In this document: positions 1-7,521 of the stretch, in pieces
How positions within the stretch are numbered: position 1 is the first letter of the stretch
How the letters are laid out: the number at the start of each line of letters is the position of its first letter
Origin: CAZUXE01 sp964624585
GTDB lineage: Bacteria; Hydrothermota; Tepidihabitantia; B3-TA06
Direction: 5' to 3'
Assembly (NCBI GenBank): GCA_964624585.1
Contig: CAZUXE010000035.1
Location: forward strand, 1-17,818
Length of the DNA: 17,818 bases
Made by a program: the position numbers and the translations under genes
Notes under the pieces: generated by a model
Database searches by the model: none
What the model saw: the letters and a program-made list of their open reading frames with translations, nothing else
What the model was told of the DNA's origin: nothing

Positions 1-8
1 CCGAAATT

Positions 9-34
9 AAAAGGCTGGCCTACTCCAGCCTTTT
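9..34 (+). terminator. Rho-independent terminator of an upstream gene
   Basis: A perfect 10-bp inverted repeat (AAAAGGCTGG at 9-18, CCAGCCTTTT at 25-34) encloses a 6-nt loop. The flanking A and T tracts would make it work in either direction. It most likely ends a gene lying left of the window, since no gene on either strand starts or ends between it and the promoter at 93. Confidence 0.8.
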
Positions 35-92
35 CGCTTAGAGAGGGAGACAAATGTTCCGTGTCAGCGTTGCCAATTCGCGACAGGTTGAC

Positions 93-120
93 TTGACAAC
101 TGCCTTCACCGACCTATTCT
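93..120 (+). promoter_or_regulatory. Sigma70-type promoter, predicted leaderless start
   Basis: The -35 box is TTGACA at 93-98 and the -10 box is TATTCT at 115-120, with a 16-bp spacer. The expected transcription start, seven bases after the -10 box, is base 127, which is the A of the ATG of the first gene. There is no room for a Shine-Dalgarno sequence, so the transcript is predicted to be leaderless. Confidence 0.65.
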
Positions 121-126
121 GCTTAT

Positions 127-1014
127 ATGTATCGGATATTCACACTTATTGTTCTGGTCTTGCCATTATGGGCTGTTTCGTATTCTGAACCTGAAACCTT
201 GCTTCGCCTAAGTAACGGCTCGGGTGAATATCAGGTTGCTCTTAGGCGAGAAGGCGTGGCTTTAGGACCTTGCAGGCTGCTTGCTGTGTCTTCATCTCTA
301 TATCTCCTAGACCAACTCAATAAGCGAATTATAGTCTACGATACCTTGGGTAGGTTCATAAAGCAGATACAAACGCCTTTTAGTCCGGTTGATATGGCAG
401 TCGATAGCTCAGGAAGAGTGTGGGTTTTGGAGAATCGCACTCAACCTGCAGAAATACGCGCTTTAGCTGAGGAGGTCTTAAAGAAAGACGAAGAAGTTTT
501 TTTAATTCCCTATACATCAAAACAGCCAATTACGGCAATTTTAATTCATCAAGCAGAGGGGCTTCTTGTTTTTTCAGGGAATAAGTTTTGCACGCTTCAT
601 TCGAATAACACGAGACTTTCAGAATATTGCGCAGATGATTATCTTGAATTCAAGGAAGCTGATATCAATTCTCTGAAAGCGTTGCAGCTTTCTACTCCGC
701 AGGTCTTCGGGGTAGAAATTAGCTGCTCTGAGGGGTCTACAAGTTATTTCCTTGCTGCCTCTTCCAAGCTGTTGTGGATTGCCGAAGAGTGTTACTCCAT
801 TTCTAACCCCAACTCTTTGATAACACGCTATATAAAGGTTTTTTCAAAAACCAACAAAACAGCATCGCGTATTTCTCTCCCACAGAACGCTTATTCCTAC
901 AATACCGCTTGGCGAAATGTGAGCGTTGACAAGGTGGGGAATATTTACGCATTTATAAGCAATGAAGAAGGCGAAGCCTGTATTCTGAAATGGTCAATAA
1001 ATATCTCAAATTAG
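127..1014 (+). CDS. Exported beta-propeller-like (NHL-type) hypothetical protein
   Basis: The 295-residue protein begins with a hydrophobic signal peptide (about residues 1-20, ending near VSYSEP), so it should be exported. Residues about 50-105 read like strands of an NHL or SMP-30-type propeller: a segment with LLDQLNKRIIVYDTLGRFI is followed by a second with VDMAVDSSGRVWVLE. A further blade-like stretch, VSVDKVGNIYAFIS, lies near the C-terminus (about 270-285). No catalytic motif is visible. The promoter at 93-120 places transcription start at the ATG itself. The gene overlaps the following NlpC/P60-like gene by 25 nt, so the two are probably translated together and may act together in the envelope. 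The function is unknown. A sugar- or peptidoglycan-binding role is only a guess from the context. Confidence 0.75.
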   Translation: MYRIFTLIVLVLPLWAVSYSEPETLLRLSNGSGEYQVALRREGVALGPCRLLAVSSSLYLLDQLNKRIIVYDTLGRFIKQIQTPFSPVDMAVDSSGRVWVLENRTQPAEIRALAEEVLKKDEEVFLIPYTSKQPITAILIHQAEGLLVFSGNKFCTLHSNNTRLSEYCADDYLEFKEADINSLKALQLSTPQVFGVEISCSEGSTSYFLAASSKLLWIAEECYSISNPNSLITRYIKVFSKTNKTASRISLPQNAYSYNTAWRNVSVDKVGNIYAFISNEEGEACILKWSINISN

Positions 1015-1952
1015 TTCTGCTTTTTCTTGGGTTTTCGCTATCTCTCCAGGCTGTGCCAACCCGTGATGAGATTCTTGAAGAAGCGGCGCAGTATGCGGGT
1101 CTTAGCTGGTATGCAGATACAGCCAATACTCTGGCCTGGGATAGCTTGTTTTCAAAGTACGGATGCAGCGAGCATAAAAGCTCCGATTGGCAGGCGGGAA
1201 AAACATATCAGGGTATGGCTTATTCTTACGGCGGCAACGACGATTCGGCGGTCTATCTTGATAAGCTTAATCGTAGGCTTGCGGCAGGCAATCATATGTG
1301 TCATTATCTGGGTTACGGTAAAGAAACCGGAATTTATCCGCCGGACTGGTCAACTGGAATTGACTGCTCGGCTTACGTATGCAAGCTGTGGGATATTCCC
1401 CGAACTAATGTTTCCGGTATATATAGCAAATGGTATCATATAGACAAAAAAGATGTTAAACCGGGTGATGCACTGGCCTGGCTTGGACATCATATAGTAT
1501 TGATTGCCGATCCCGGCGCAAATCCGCCTTACGGTAGCTTTGCACTTTACGAAGCCGCAGGCGGGGCATGTAGAGTGTGGTATAATCCGGCAGCTTCGTG
1601 GGCGGCATACGCCAAGTATTATGCGGTTTCTCTCTATCCTCCAGGAGGCGGTAAGCCCGACAGAGATTCTATAGAAACAGGCGATACCCTTAGAGATGAT
1701 ATTGAAATGGCCAGTAGTATTTGGCACGGCTCGGTAACCATTAAATTCCCAAACACATGGGATGCTCCAATCAACTATCAAATTTTTTCTGTAACGGGTG
1801 AATGCGTGTTTTCAGGTTCAATTACCGATAGGGTTTTCGAGGTAGTTTGGCCAGGACTTGATAATAGCGGTAGATATCTTCCCACAGGAGTGTATACCCT
1901 GCGTGTTACCGCACCTATGTTGCGTTCAGCCCGCTTTATTCTTCTTAAATAA
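990..1952 (+). CDS. Secreted NlpC/P60-like cysteine peptidase with C-terminal sorting-like domain
   Basis: The 320-residue protein has a signal peptide (residues 1-21, ending SLQA). The central region has the layout of an NlpC/P60 or CHAP-type papain-like amidase. The candidate catalytic Cys is C126 in GIDCSAYV, the His is H167 or H168 in WLGHHIVLIAD, and the third polar residue may be E188 in LYEAAG. A KPGDALAW segment sits just before the His, as is usual in this fold. Enzymes of this type cleave peptide bonds in peptidoglycan stems. Residues about 250-320 form an Ig-like FlgD/type IX-secretion-like C-terminal domain, with an IFSVTGECVFSG strand, a WPGLDNSGRYLPTGVYTLRV stretch and a basic end, ARFILLK. 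In FCB-group bacteria such tails direct surface attachment. The start overlaps the upstream gene by 25 nt and has only a weak ribosome site, suggesting coupled translation. The peptidase assignment comes from motif order, and the substrate is not known. Confidence 0.72.
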   Translation: MVNKYLKLVLLFLGFSLSLQAVPTRDEILEEAAQYAGLSWYADTANTLAWDSLFSKYGCSEHKSSDWQAGKTYQGMAYSYGGNDDSAVYLDKLNRRLAAGNHMCHYLGYGKETGIYPPDWSTGIDCSAYVCKLWDIPRTNVSGIYSKWYHIDKKDVKPGDALAWLGHHIVLIADPGANPPYGSFALYEAAGGACRVWYNPAASWAAYAKYYAVSLYPPGGGKPDRDSIETGDTLRDDIEMASSIWHGSVTIKFPNTWDAPINYQIFSVTGECVFSGSITDRVFEVVWPGLDNSGRYLPTGVYTLRVTAPMLRSARFILLK

Positions 1953-2269
1953 TTTTATTCCACCGAATTCCTCCTCCTCCCTTCCAACACTGTAACCCCG
2001 AAATACCTACAGCGACACGTAGAACTTTACGAATTTTGGATATGCAATGCCCGTTTTCATTCAGAAATAAATTAAATTGCAAAGCGTATAAAGAATAATC
2101 TTTGCTGTAGGAAGCCGTGAGTCGGCGAAGCGCACTTACTCATAAGCCTTCAAAGGCAGTTTTGTGAACTGGCATAAGCTGGAAAAACAATCTTATCCGG
2201 CGTCCAGCTTCCTTCATAGTTTTAGCGGAATTTGTTGCCTAACACAGCCAATTGCTAAAGAAAAATCGT
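1953..2269. other. Intergenic region, no gene seen
   Basis: This 317-nt stretch has no convincing ORF or RNA gene. It holds an 8-bp inverted repeat with a 19-nt loop (AAGCTGGA at 2176-2183, TCCAGCTT at 2203-2210) and a short hairpin (GCCG at 2114-2117, CGGC at 2123-2126). It also holds the 12-mer ATTGCAAAGCGT (2076-2087), which recurs at 7554-7565. No U-tract terminator follows the peptidase gene. Confidence 0.5.
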
Positions 2270-2297
2270 TTGACAAGCTTAGCATCAGCTGTAGAAT
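2270..2297 (+). promoter_or_regulatory. Sigma70-type promoter of the SPT-GNAT pair
   Basis: The -35 box is TTGACA at 2270-2275 and the -10 box is TAGAAT at 2292-2297, with a 16-bp spacer. The predicted start near 2304 leaves a leader of about 34 nt before the GTG at 2338, with GGAGG at 2328-2332 in it. Confidence 0.7.
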
Positions 2298-2337
2298 GTT
2301 CTACTGAGTATATTATGTGCAGTAAATGGAGGCCTCG

Positions 2338-3522
2338 GTGGATATATTCAAGAAATGTGAAGACTTCTTTCCTCTGGTAAAGCGCGTCAAGGACGAAGGC
2401 TACTACCCTTATTTTATTCCTATTGACTCGCAGCCTGATCATGATGTAGTAATTGACGGTAAACATATGATTATGCTGGGTTCAAATAACTATCTTGGTC
2501 TTACAGCCGATCCGCGGGTGAAGGAAGCGGCTATTAAGGCAACTGAGAAGTACGGCACCGGATGTACCGGTTCGCGCTTCCTCAATGGTACCCTTGATAT
2601 TCATATTGAACTGGAAAAAAAGCTTGCTGACTATCTTCATCAGGAAGACTGTATTTGCTTTTCTACCGGTTATCAAACAAATTTGGGTTCAATTGCCGCC
2701 CTTTGTCAGAAAGGCGATTATATTATAGCCGATAAGCTCGATCATGCGTCCATTATAGACGGGGCGTTTATGGCCAGAGGAAATCTTAAACGCTTTGTTC
2801 ACAACGATGCAGCCTCTCTTGAACAGCTTCTTGCTTCACTTCCTGAAGAAGCGGGTAAGCTGGTTGTGGTTGACGGAATATTTTCAATGGAAGGTGATGT
2901 TTCTCCTTTGTCTGAGATTGTTCCTGTTTGCAAGAAATACGGAGCGCGCATACTGGTTGATGAAGCTCATTCCGTTGGTGTAATGGGGGAAACCGGAGCC
3001 GGCGTTACCGAGCATTTTCACTTGTCAGCTGAAGTTGATTTGGTAATGGGTACCTTCTCAAAATCGTTCGCCTCCCTTGGAGGTTTTATTGCCGGCGAAA
3101 GTAAGGTTATTACCTTTCTGCGGCACAACGCGCGATCCCTTATATTCTCCGCTTCTATAACCCCAGCCTCGTGCGCTGCCGCCCTTAAATCGTTGGAAAT
3201 AATGCAAAAAGAACCTGAACGTAGGCAACAGTTGTGGAAAAACACCAAGCTTATGCTTACGGAATTGCCTAAAATGGGTTTCAATATAGGTACTTCAACC
3301 ACGCCTGTTATTCCTCTGCATATTGGCGATGACATGAAAACACTTTTCTTCTGGAAAGAACTCAATCAGGCCGGAGTGTTCGTTAATCCGGTGCTTCCCC
3401 CTGCGGTGCCACCATCTAAGTCGCTTATTCGCACAAGTTATATGGCAACCCATACTCAGGAAGAGTTAAAACGCGCCCTTGACATATTCAAAAAAGTTGG
3501 CGTTGAAACAGGTGTGCTTTAA
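2338..3522 (+). CDS. spt: Serine palmitoyltransferase-like alpha-oxoamine synthase (PLP enzyme)
   Basis: This PLP-dependent enzyme belongs to the alpha-oxoamine synthase family (SPT, BioF, Kbl), which condenses an amino acid with an acyl-thioester. Visible motifs, in numbering from GTG 2338, are GSNNYLGLT, YGTGCTGSRFLNGT, the PLP-stacking H136 in LDHASIIDG, D208 and H211 in VDEAHSVG, and the PLP lysine K242 in GTFSKSFASLGG. The IFSASITPA and SYMATHT stretches resemble Bacteroidota-type serine palmitoyltransferases more than BioF or Kbl, and no biotin or threonine-catabolism gene is nearby. I chose GTG 2338 over the in-frame ATG at 2326. GGAGG (2328-2332) sits 5 nt before the GTG, and the resulting MDIFKKC start matches family N-termini as I recall them. 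The product has 394 residues, a normal length. The GNAT gene follows after 2 nt. SPT function is likely but not proven, and a different acyl or amino-acid substrate is possible. Confidence 0.82.
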   Translation: MDIFKKCEDFFPLVKRVKDEGYYPYFIPIDSQPDHDVVIDGKHMIMLGSNNYLGLTADPRVKEAAIKATEKYGTGCTGSRFLNGTLDIHIELEKKLADYLHQEDCICFSTGYQTNLGSIAALCQKGDYIIADKLDHASIIDGAFMARGNLKRFVHNDAASLEQLLASLPEEAGKLVVVDGIFSMEGDVSPLSEIVPVCKKYGARILVDEAHSVGVMGETGAGVTEHFHLSAEVDLVMGTFSKSFASLGGFIAGESKVITFLRHNARSLIFSASITPASCAAALKSLEIMQKEPERRQQLWKNTKLMLTELPKMGFNIGTSTTPVIPLHIGDDMKTLFFWKELNQAGVFVNPVLPPAVPPSKSLIRTSYMATHTQEELKRALDIFKKVGVETGVL

Positions 3523-3524
3523 TC

Positions 3525-4670
3525 TTGGTTAATCAAACCGAAATATCTGTAAAAAAGGTTGTTTCTAAACAAGACCTTAAGTTGTTTGTTAAACTGCCAT
3601 GGACTCTCTATACAGGTAACAAACATTGGGTGCCGCCGATAATTTCTGAACAGCTTGAGCTTCTTACACCCGGCAAAAACCCGTTTTGGGATAATGCCGA
3701 AAGGGAGTTATTTTTGGCGTATAAAGGTAATACGCTGGTAGGCAGAATTGCAGCTATTATTTCTAAAAAATACAATAGGCTGCACTCTGAGAAAATGGGC
3801 TTTTTTGGATTTTACGAATCCATAAACGATGAAGATGTGGCCGCTGCTCTTTACAGAGCTTGTGAGCAATGGTTAGCTTTGCGAAAAATGACCTACATGC
3901 GCGGTCCGATGAACCCTAATATCAACGAAACAATTGGTTTTCTTGTGGAAGGTTCAGATGAGGATCCTTTCGTTATGATGCCCTACACATTGCCTTGCTA
4001 TCCTCGCTTGACCGAAGCTCAGGGTTTTAAGAAAGTAAAGGATGTATACGCTTACTGGGCTGAAACTGAAAAAGGTATGCCGAAAAAGGTGGAGCGTATT
4101 GTTAAACTTCTCAAAAAGCGATACAATATTAAGGTACGCCATATTGATATGAAGAATCTTGTTGGGGAGGCGTCGCTGATTAAAAAAGTTCACGATGAGG
4201 CATGGAAGGAAAACTGGGGGGCTGTACCTTTTACTAAAGCTGAATTTGAGCATACCGTAATGCAATTGAAATCTATTGCAGTTCCCGATTTGGTCCCCAT
4301 AGTTGAGCTTGACGGTAAAATAGTTGCCATGGCGGTTGCGGTTCCAGATGTTAATCAAATTTTGGGATTCGCTAACGGCAGGCTTTTTCCGTTCGGATTT
4401 CTTAAGGTTTTATTCAATCAGGGAAAGATAAACAGAGTACGCATTCTTATCCTTGGTGTTATTAGCAAATACCGACGTTATGGTTTTGACGCGCTGCTTT
4501 ATTACGAAATATTTAAAGCCGCCCGAAAACACGGATATATCGGTGGTGAATTCAGCTGGATACTTGAAGATAATGTGGATATGATTCGTATTATCGAACG
4601 CTGGGGCGGGATAAAAACCAAAACCTACCGTATCTATCAAAAACCAATTAAAAAACCCCTGTCAGCTTGA
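3525..4670 (+). CDS. GNAT-fold acyltransferase, candidate bacterial ceramide synthase
   Basis: The 381-residue protein has an N-terminal half typical of large two-lobed GNAT proteins (KHWVPPII at 34-41, RGPMNPNINETIGFLVEG at 126-143). Its C-terminal GNAT core has an acyl-donor loop, KYRRYGFDALL (315-325), and then SWILEDNVDMIRIIERWGG (344-362) and TYRIYQKPI. Bacterial ceramide synthase (bCerS, described in Caulobacter) is a GNAT-family protein that N-acylates 3-ketosphinganine, the product of SPT. The position 2 nt after an SPT-like gene therefore suggests the same step here, which is inference. The start is a TTG, because an in-frame TGA lies at 3504-3506 and no ATG or GTG is available between it and the conserved region. 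AGGTG at 3510-3514 is a weak ribosome site, so translation is probably coupled to the upstream gene. The alternative is a generic N-acyltransferase. Confidence 0.7.
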   Translation: MVNQTEISVKKVVSKQDLKLFVKLPWTLYTGNKHWVPPIISEQLELLTPGKNPFWDNAERELFLAYKGNTLVGRIAAIISKKYNRLHSEKMGFFGFYESINDEDVAAALYRACEQWLALRKMTYMRGPMNPNINETIGFLVEGSDEDPFVMMPYTLPCYPRLTEAQGFKKVKDVYAYWAETEKGMPKKVERIVKLLKKRYNIKVRHIDMKNLVGEASLIKKVHDEAWKENWGAVPFTKAEFEHTVMQLKSIAVPDLVPIVELDGKIVAMAVAVPDVNQILGFANGRLFPFGFLKVLFNQGKINRVRILILGVISKYRRYGFDALLYYEIFKAARKHGYIGGEFSWILEDNVDMIRIIERWGGIKTKTYRIYQKPIKKPLSA

Positions 4671-4804
4671 AAAACCTGTCAAGAAAACCAACTGATACAT
4701 TCGTTTTCAGTCAGCAAAAAAATTAACGTTGCCGTTTAGGAATTTTCCTCCACCCTAGTCAATCATAATCAGTGACCTTCTTAAGGCTACTAGCGGCTCT
4801 ATTT

Positions 4805-4825
4805 AAGACCCTCGCCAAGGGTTTT
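4805..4825 (+). terminator. Possible weak terminator after the SPT-GNAT pair
   Basis: AAGACCCT (4805-4812) can pair with AGGGTTTT (4818-4825) across a 5-nt loop, with one G-U pair. The T run is part of the stem and is short, so termination would be weak. It lies just upstream of the next promoter, which is where a terminator would be expected. Confidence 0.35.
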
Positions 4826-4836
4826 CCAAAACAGCG

Positions 4837-4864
4837 TTGACTCCGCTTTTAATGAGCTTATAAT
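4837..4864 (+). promoter_or_regulatory. Sigma70-type promoter, predicted near-leaderless start
   Basis: The -35 box is TTGACT at 4837-4842 and the -10 box is the consensus TATAAT at 4859-4864, with a 16-bp spacer. The predicted start is about 4871, only 2 nt before the ATG at 4873. No Shine-Dalgarno sequence precedes that ATG, which fits a leaderless message. Confidence 0.72.
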
Positions 4865-4872
4865 CCTCATTC

Positions 4873-6549
4873 ATGATAAAGATACGTTTGAATCGAACTG
4901 TGCGGGAAGTAAAGGAAGGTACGACGATATCTAAACTTATACCTGCGGGACAGCCCATTATTGCGGCAAAGCTGGACGGAGAGTTAGCAGGGCTTAATAC
5001 TCCTTTGACTCGTGACGCTAAAATAGAATTTATACTTGCTACAGAACCTGAAGGCTTGCGTGTTCATCAGGAAAGCCTTATTTTTATACTTACTATGGCT
5101 ACCAAGCGCGCCTTTCCGAAAGGAAGGCTGCTGGTGGAGCATTCCACATCAAAAGGATTCTATTGCACCTTAAGGATTCCGGGTAAGATTTTGGAAAAGC
5201 GTGATGTGGAGCTTCTTGAAGCTGAAATGCTTGGACTTCTCGCAGACGATTTGCCAATAACTATGCGCCGTGTGAGTAAGGCTGAGGTTGTAAAGATTTG
5301 TGAAAAAAACAACAACGCCTCCAAGCTTGATTTACTCAATTATGCCACTGAGAACCATTTCTGCGTTCATACATGCGGTAAGTTTTCAGACTGGGCGCGT
5401 GGGCCCTTGGTTCCGTCAACCGGTTCCCTTGCCTCATTTGAGCTGCGTCATTATCCTCCCGGGTTTATTCTTAGGTTTCCGACACCGGAGTCCTTTCCTG
5501 AGCTTCCTCCTTTCGTTGAGCAGCCGAAGCTGTTTCTGGTTTTTCATCATTACGAAGAGTGGGGTGAGGCGGTTGGAATATCCGATATTGCTCAGTTAAA
5601 TAAACTTATTGTGGACGGCAAAGGTGTAGAACTTGTAAACGTAGCGGAGGCTTTGCACGAAAAGTCCATTGCCAGAATTGCCGATCGTATAGCGGCCACC
5701 ACAATACTGCCGCGTATAGTGCTTATCGCAGGGCCGTCATCTGCTGGAAAAACAACATTCTCAAAGCGTCTGGCCGTTCACTTAAGGGTAAACGGACTAA
5801 AGCCCCTGCCTCTGTCGGTTGACGACTATTTTCTTGATAGAAGCCGTACCCCGCTTGATTCCGAAGGGAAACCCGACTTTGAGGGTATTGACGCAATCGA
5901 TTTGGAGTTTTTCAATCAGCAGCTTGTTCTTTTACTTGAAGGCAAAAAGGTTGACAGGCCGCGTTTTAATTTTCAGAAAGGAAGACGTTACTTTGACGGC
6001 ACAACAATGTCGCTTGCTTCAGACGAAATTCTTATCGTAGAAGGGATCCATGCCCTTAATCCACGCCTAACCTCAGCTGTTCCCAAACATCTGAAATTCA
6101 AGGTGTACGTTTCAGCCCTTACCCAGCTTAACTATCATGATCAACGAATGGTTTCTACATCCGATACCAGAATGTTGCGCAGAATACTCAGGGATTATCA
6201 GTATCGCGGCCACAGTCCCACTAAGTCATTGGAACGCTGGCCCTCGGTTCGCAGAGGTGAGGAACGTAATATCTTTCCTTATCAGGAGACAGCCGATGAG
6301 ATGTTTAACTCAGCCCTTATTTATGAACTGGCGGTGATGCGAAATAAGGCCTTTAAGCTTCTTAAAACAGTAAAAGCCAAGAAATTTATTTCTGAAGCAG
6401 AGAGAATGTTGGATCTTTTAGAATTAGTGATGCCTTTGGGAGCAGAAGCTATACCTCCGGGTTCAATAGTTAAAGAATTCATTGGCGGTAGTGTCTTTAG
6501 AGCGTCGAGCGCTAAAAATAACTCTAAGAAACATAGTGCCAAAACATAG
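4873..6549 (+). CDS. Nucleoside (uridine-type) kinase with N-terminal TGS and SAD domains
   Basis: The 558-residue protein has three parts. Residues 1-60 are a TGS (ubiquitin-like) domain, and about 65-210 resemble the second additional (SAD) domain of threonyl- and alanyl-tRNA synthetases. From about 280 on there is a P-loop kinase of the uridine kinase/phosphoribulokinase family. The kinase motifs are GPSSAGKTT (287-295, Walker A), VDDYF (316-320, substrate side) and IVEGIHALN (388-396). This architecture is known from Thermotoga and Bacteroidota uridine-kinase-like proteins and is thought to phosphorylate nucleosides in pyrimidine salvage. In the SAD region the synthetase HxxxH zinc pair appears as H65-QES-L, so zinc-dependent editing is unlikely. 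The signature GPLVPSTG (177-184) is present. The start has no ribosome site but lies on the predicted transcription start. No tRNA-synthetase gene is adjacent. The exact nucleoside substrate cannot be told from sequence. Confidence 0.85.
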   Translation: MIKIRLNRTVREVKEGTTISKLIPAGQPIIAAKLDGELAGLNTPLTRDAKIEFILATEPEGLRVHQESLIFILTMATKRAFPKGRLLVEHSTSKGFYCTLRIPGKILEKRDVELLEAEMLGLLADDLPITMRRVSKAEVVKICEKNNNASKLDLLNYATENHFCVHTCGKFSDWARGPLVPSTGSLASFELRHYPPGFILRFPTPESFPELPPFVEQPKLFLVFHHYEEWGEAVGISDIAQLNKLIVDGKGVELVNVAEALHEKSIARIADRIAATTILPRIVLIAGPSSAGKTTFSKRLAVHLRVNGLKPLPLSVDDYFLDRSRTPLDSEGKPDFEGIDAIDLEFFNQQLVLLLEGKKVDRPRFNFQKGRRYFDGTTMSLASDEILIVEGIHALNPRLTSAVPKHLKFKVYVSALTQLNYHDQRMVSTSDTRMLRRILRDYQYRGHSPTKSLERWPSVRRGEERNIFPYQETADEMFNSALIYELAVMRNKAFKLLKTVKAKKFISEAERMLDLLELVMPLGAEAIPPGSIVKEFIGGSVFRASSAKNNSKKHSAKT

Positions 6550-6697
6550 CTGGACTTTTTCTAAAAGCCCTGATGTAATCTGTAATCAAGGGTTATTGCA
6601 TTCCAGTCTCCAGAAATAGTTTCTGAAACCTGTGACAGTTAACAGTATCCGCCTTAAATTACTCCTAGCTGGTTTTTTGTAGTCAAAAGCGTAAGTA

Positions 6698-6725
6698 TTG
6701 ACATTTTTAAGCAAACACTTACACT
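6698..6725 (+). promoter_or_regulatory. Sigma70-type promoter of the lipoprotein gene
   Basis: The -35 box is TTGACA at 6698-6703 and the -10 box is TACACT at 6720-6725, with a 16-bp spacer. The predicted start is near 6732, giving a leader of about 37 nt that carries GGAGG at 6757-6761, 7 nt before the ATG. Confidence 0.6.
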
Positions 6726-6768
6726 ACGCATGTTAAATTAGGGTTAAAAAGTTAACGGAGGTTATGTT

Positions 6769-7467
6769 ATGAACAAAACTTTATTAACCGTTATTCTCGC
6801 AGTTTTGCTAGTGGCAGCAACGGGCTGCAATGTGTTATTCCCCAAAGGACAATCAAAATCGCCCTATTATCCGCTTGCCGAAGGAAACAAGTGGACATAT
6901 GAAACAAAGGTATCTACAACAGAAGGGGAAAAGAAACCATTGGAAAAAACCTATAAAAGAACCGAAGAGGTAACCGGTGAAACAGAGTTAACTGGTAAAG
7001 AAAAACTGACCGTTTGGGGAATTCTGAGTTCTGAAAGCTCTCAACCGAATATGAGGACACTTAAGTGTGTTAGAGTTGATACAGATTGGGTTTACACATA
7101 CATTAGCATAAAAGACGAGAAACCGTCCTTTAAGCAGCCGAACAACCCTAAGCTTGGCGACAAGTGGGAAGTTGCGCAAACTATGAATAACGGTAAAGAT
7201 ACTATGATGATACTTAAATACGAAGTTGTGGCGGACAAAGAAACAGTCAACGGTTATAAAAACTGTCTTAAGATAAAAAATGTTATCTCACCCACTGACA
7301 AGAAGTATAAAGTGTATGAAGAATGGGAGAACATTATGTATTGGGCGCCTGATGTAGGTTTTGTTTACGGCAAGAGCAAAAGCGTTCAAATGAAAATAAA
7401 AGATTCTGATACCACTCTTACTACTGTTGTGGATGAAACCAAATTAATTTCGTCTACGCTTAAATAA
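6769..7467 (+). CDS. Lipoprotein of unknown function
   Basis: The 232-residue protein starts with a lipoprotein signal peptide. A basic N-terminus and a hydrophobic core are followed by the lipobox AATGC with the acylated cysteine at C20, so it should be anchored in a membrane facing the periplasm or surface. After a short linker comes SPYYPLAEGNKWTYE. That aromatic motif recurs at the start of the mature domain of many lipoproteins of candidate-phylum bacteria. The rest is rich in Lys, Thr and Glu, is predicted to be mostly beta, and has no catalytic motif I recognise. The gene is a single transcription unit, with its own promoter at 6698-6725, a good GGAGG ribosome site, and a strong terminator 28 nt after the stop. 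A structural or ligand-binding role is possible, but the function is unknown. Confidence 0.8.
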   Translation: MNKTLLTVILAVLLVAATGCNVLFPKGQSKSPYYPLAEGNKWTYETKVSTTEGEKKPLEKTYKRTEEVTGETELTGKEKLTVWGILSSESSQPNMRTLKCVRVDTDWVYTYISIKDEKPSFKQPNNPKLGDKWEVAQTMNNGKDTMMILKYEVVADKETVNGYKNCLKIKNVISPTDKKYKVYEEWENIMYWAPDVGFVYGKSKSVQMKIKDSDTTLTTVVDETKLISSTLK

Positions 7468-7494
7468 TAGAGTGAGAATTTAAGGTATTTACTT

Positions 7495-7521
7495 AAAGCG
7501 GGGCGCTATGCCCCGCTTTTT
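7495..7521 (+). terminator. Strong rho-independent terminator
   Basis: A perfect 10-bp stem, AAAGCGGGGC (7495-7504) with GCCCCGCTTT (7510-7519), encloses the loop GCTAT and is followed by further T residues to 7521. It ends the lipoprotein transcript and isolates it from the rpmH operon. Confidence 0.92.

Noticed and set aside
1027..1443. Open frame of 138 codons inside the NlpC/P60-like gene
   Set aside because: It lies wholly within the peptidase gene in another frame, has no ribosome site, and its residue composition looks like a frame shadow.
2176..2210. Inverted repeat AAGCTGGA/TCCAGCTT as a terminator
   Set aside because: The loop is 19 nt and no U tract follows, and the nearest upstream gene ends more than 200 nt away.
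2338..3522. Calling the PLP enzyme BioF or Kbl
   Set aside because: No biotin genes and no threonine dehydrogenase are adjacent. The C-terminal SYMATHT and the central IFSASITPA stretches look SPT-like, and the neighbour is a GNAT acyltransferase.
6611..6625. Perfect 6-bp hairpin CAGAAA-TAG-TTTCTG after the nucleoside kinase gene
   Set aside because: It is short and AT-rich with no T run, so it cannot be called a terminator or operator from sequence alone.
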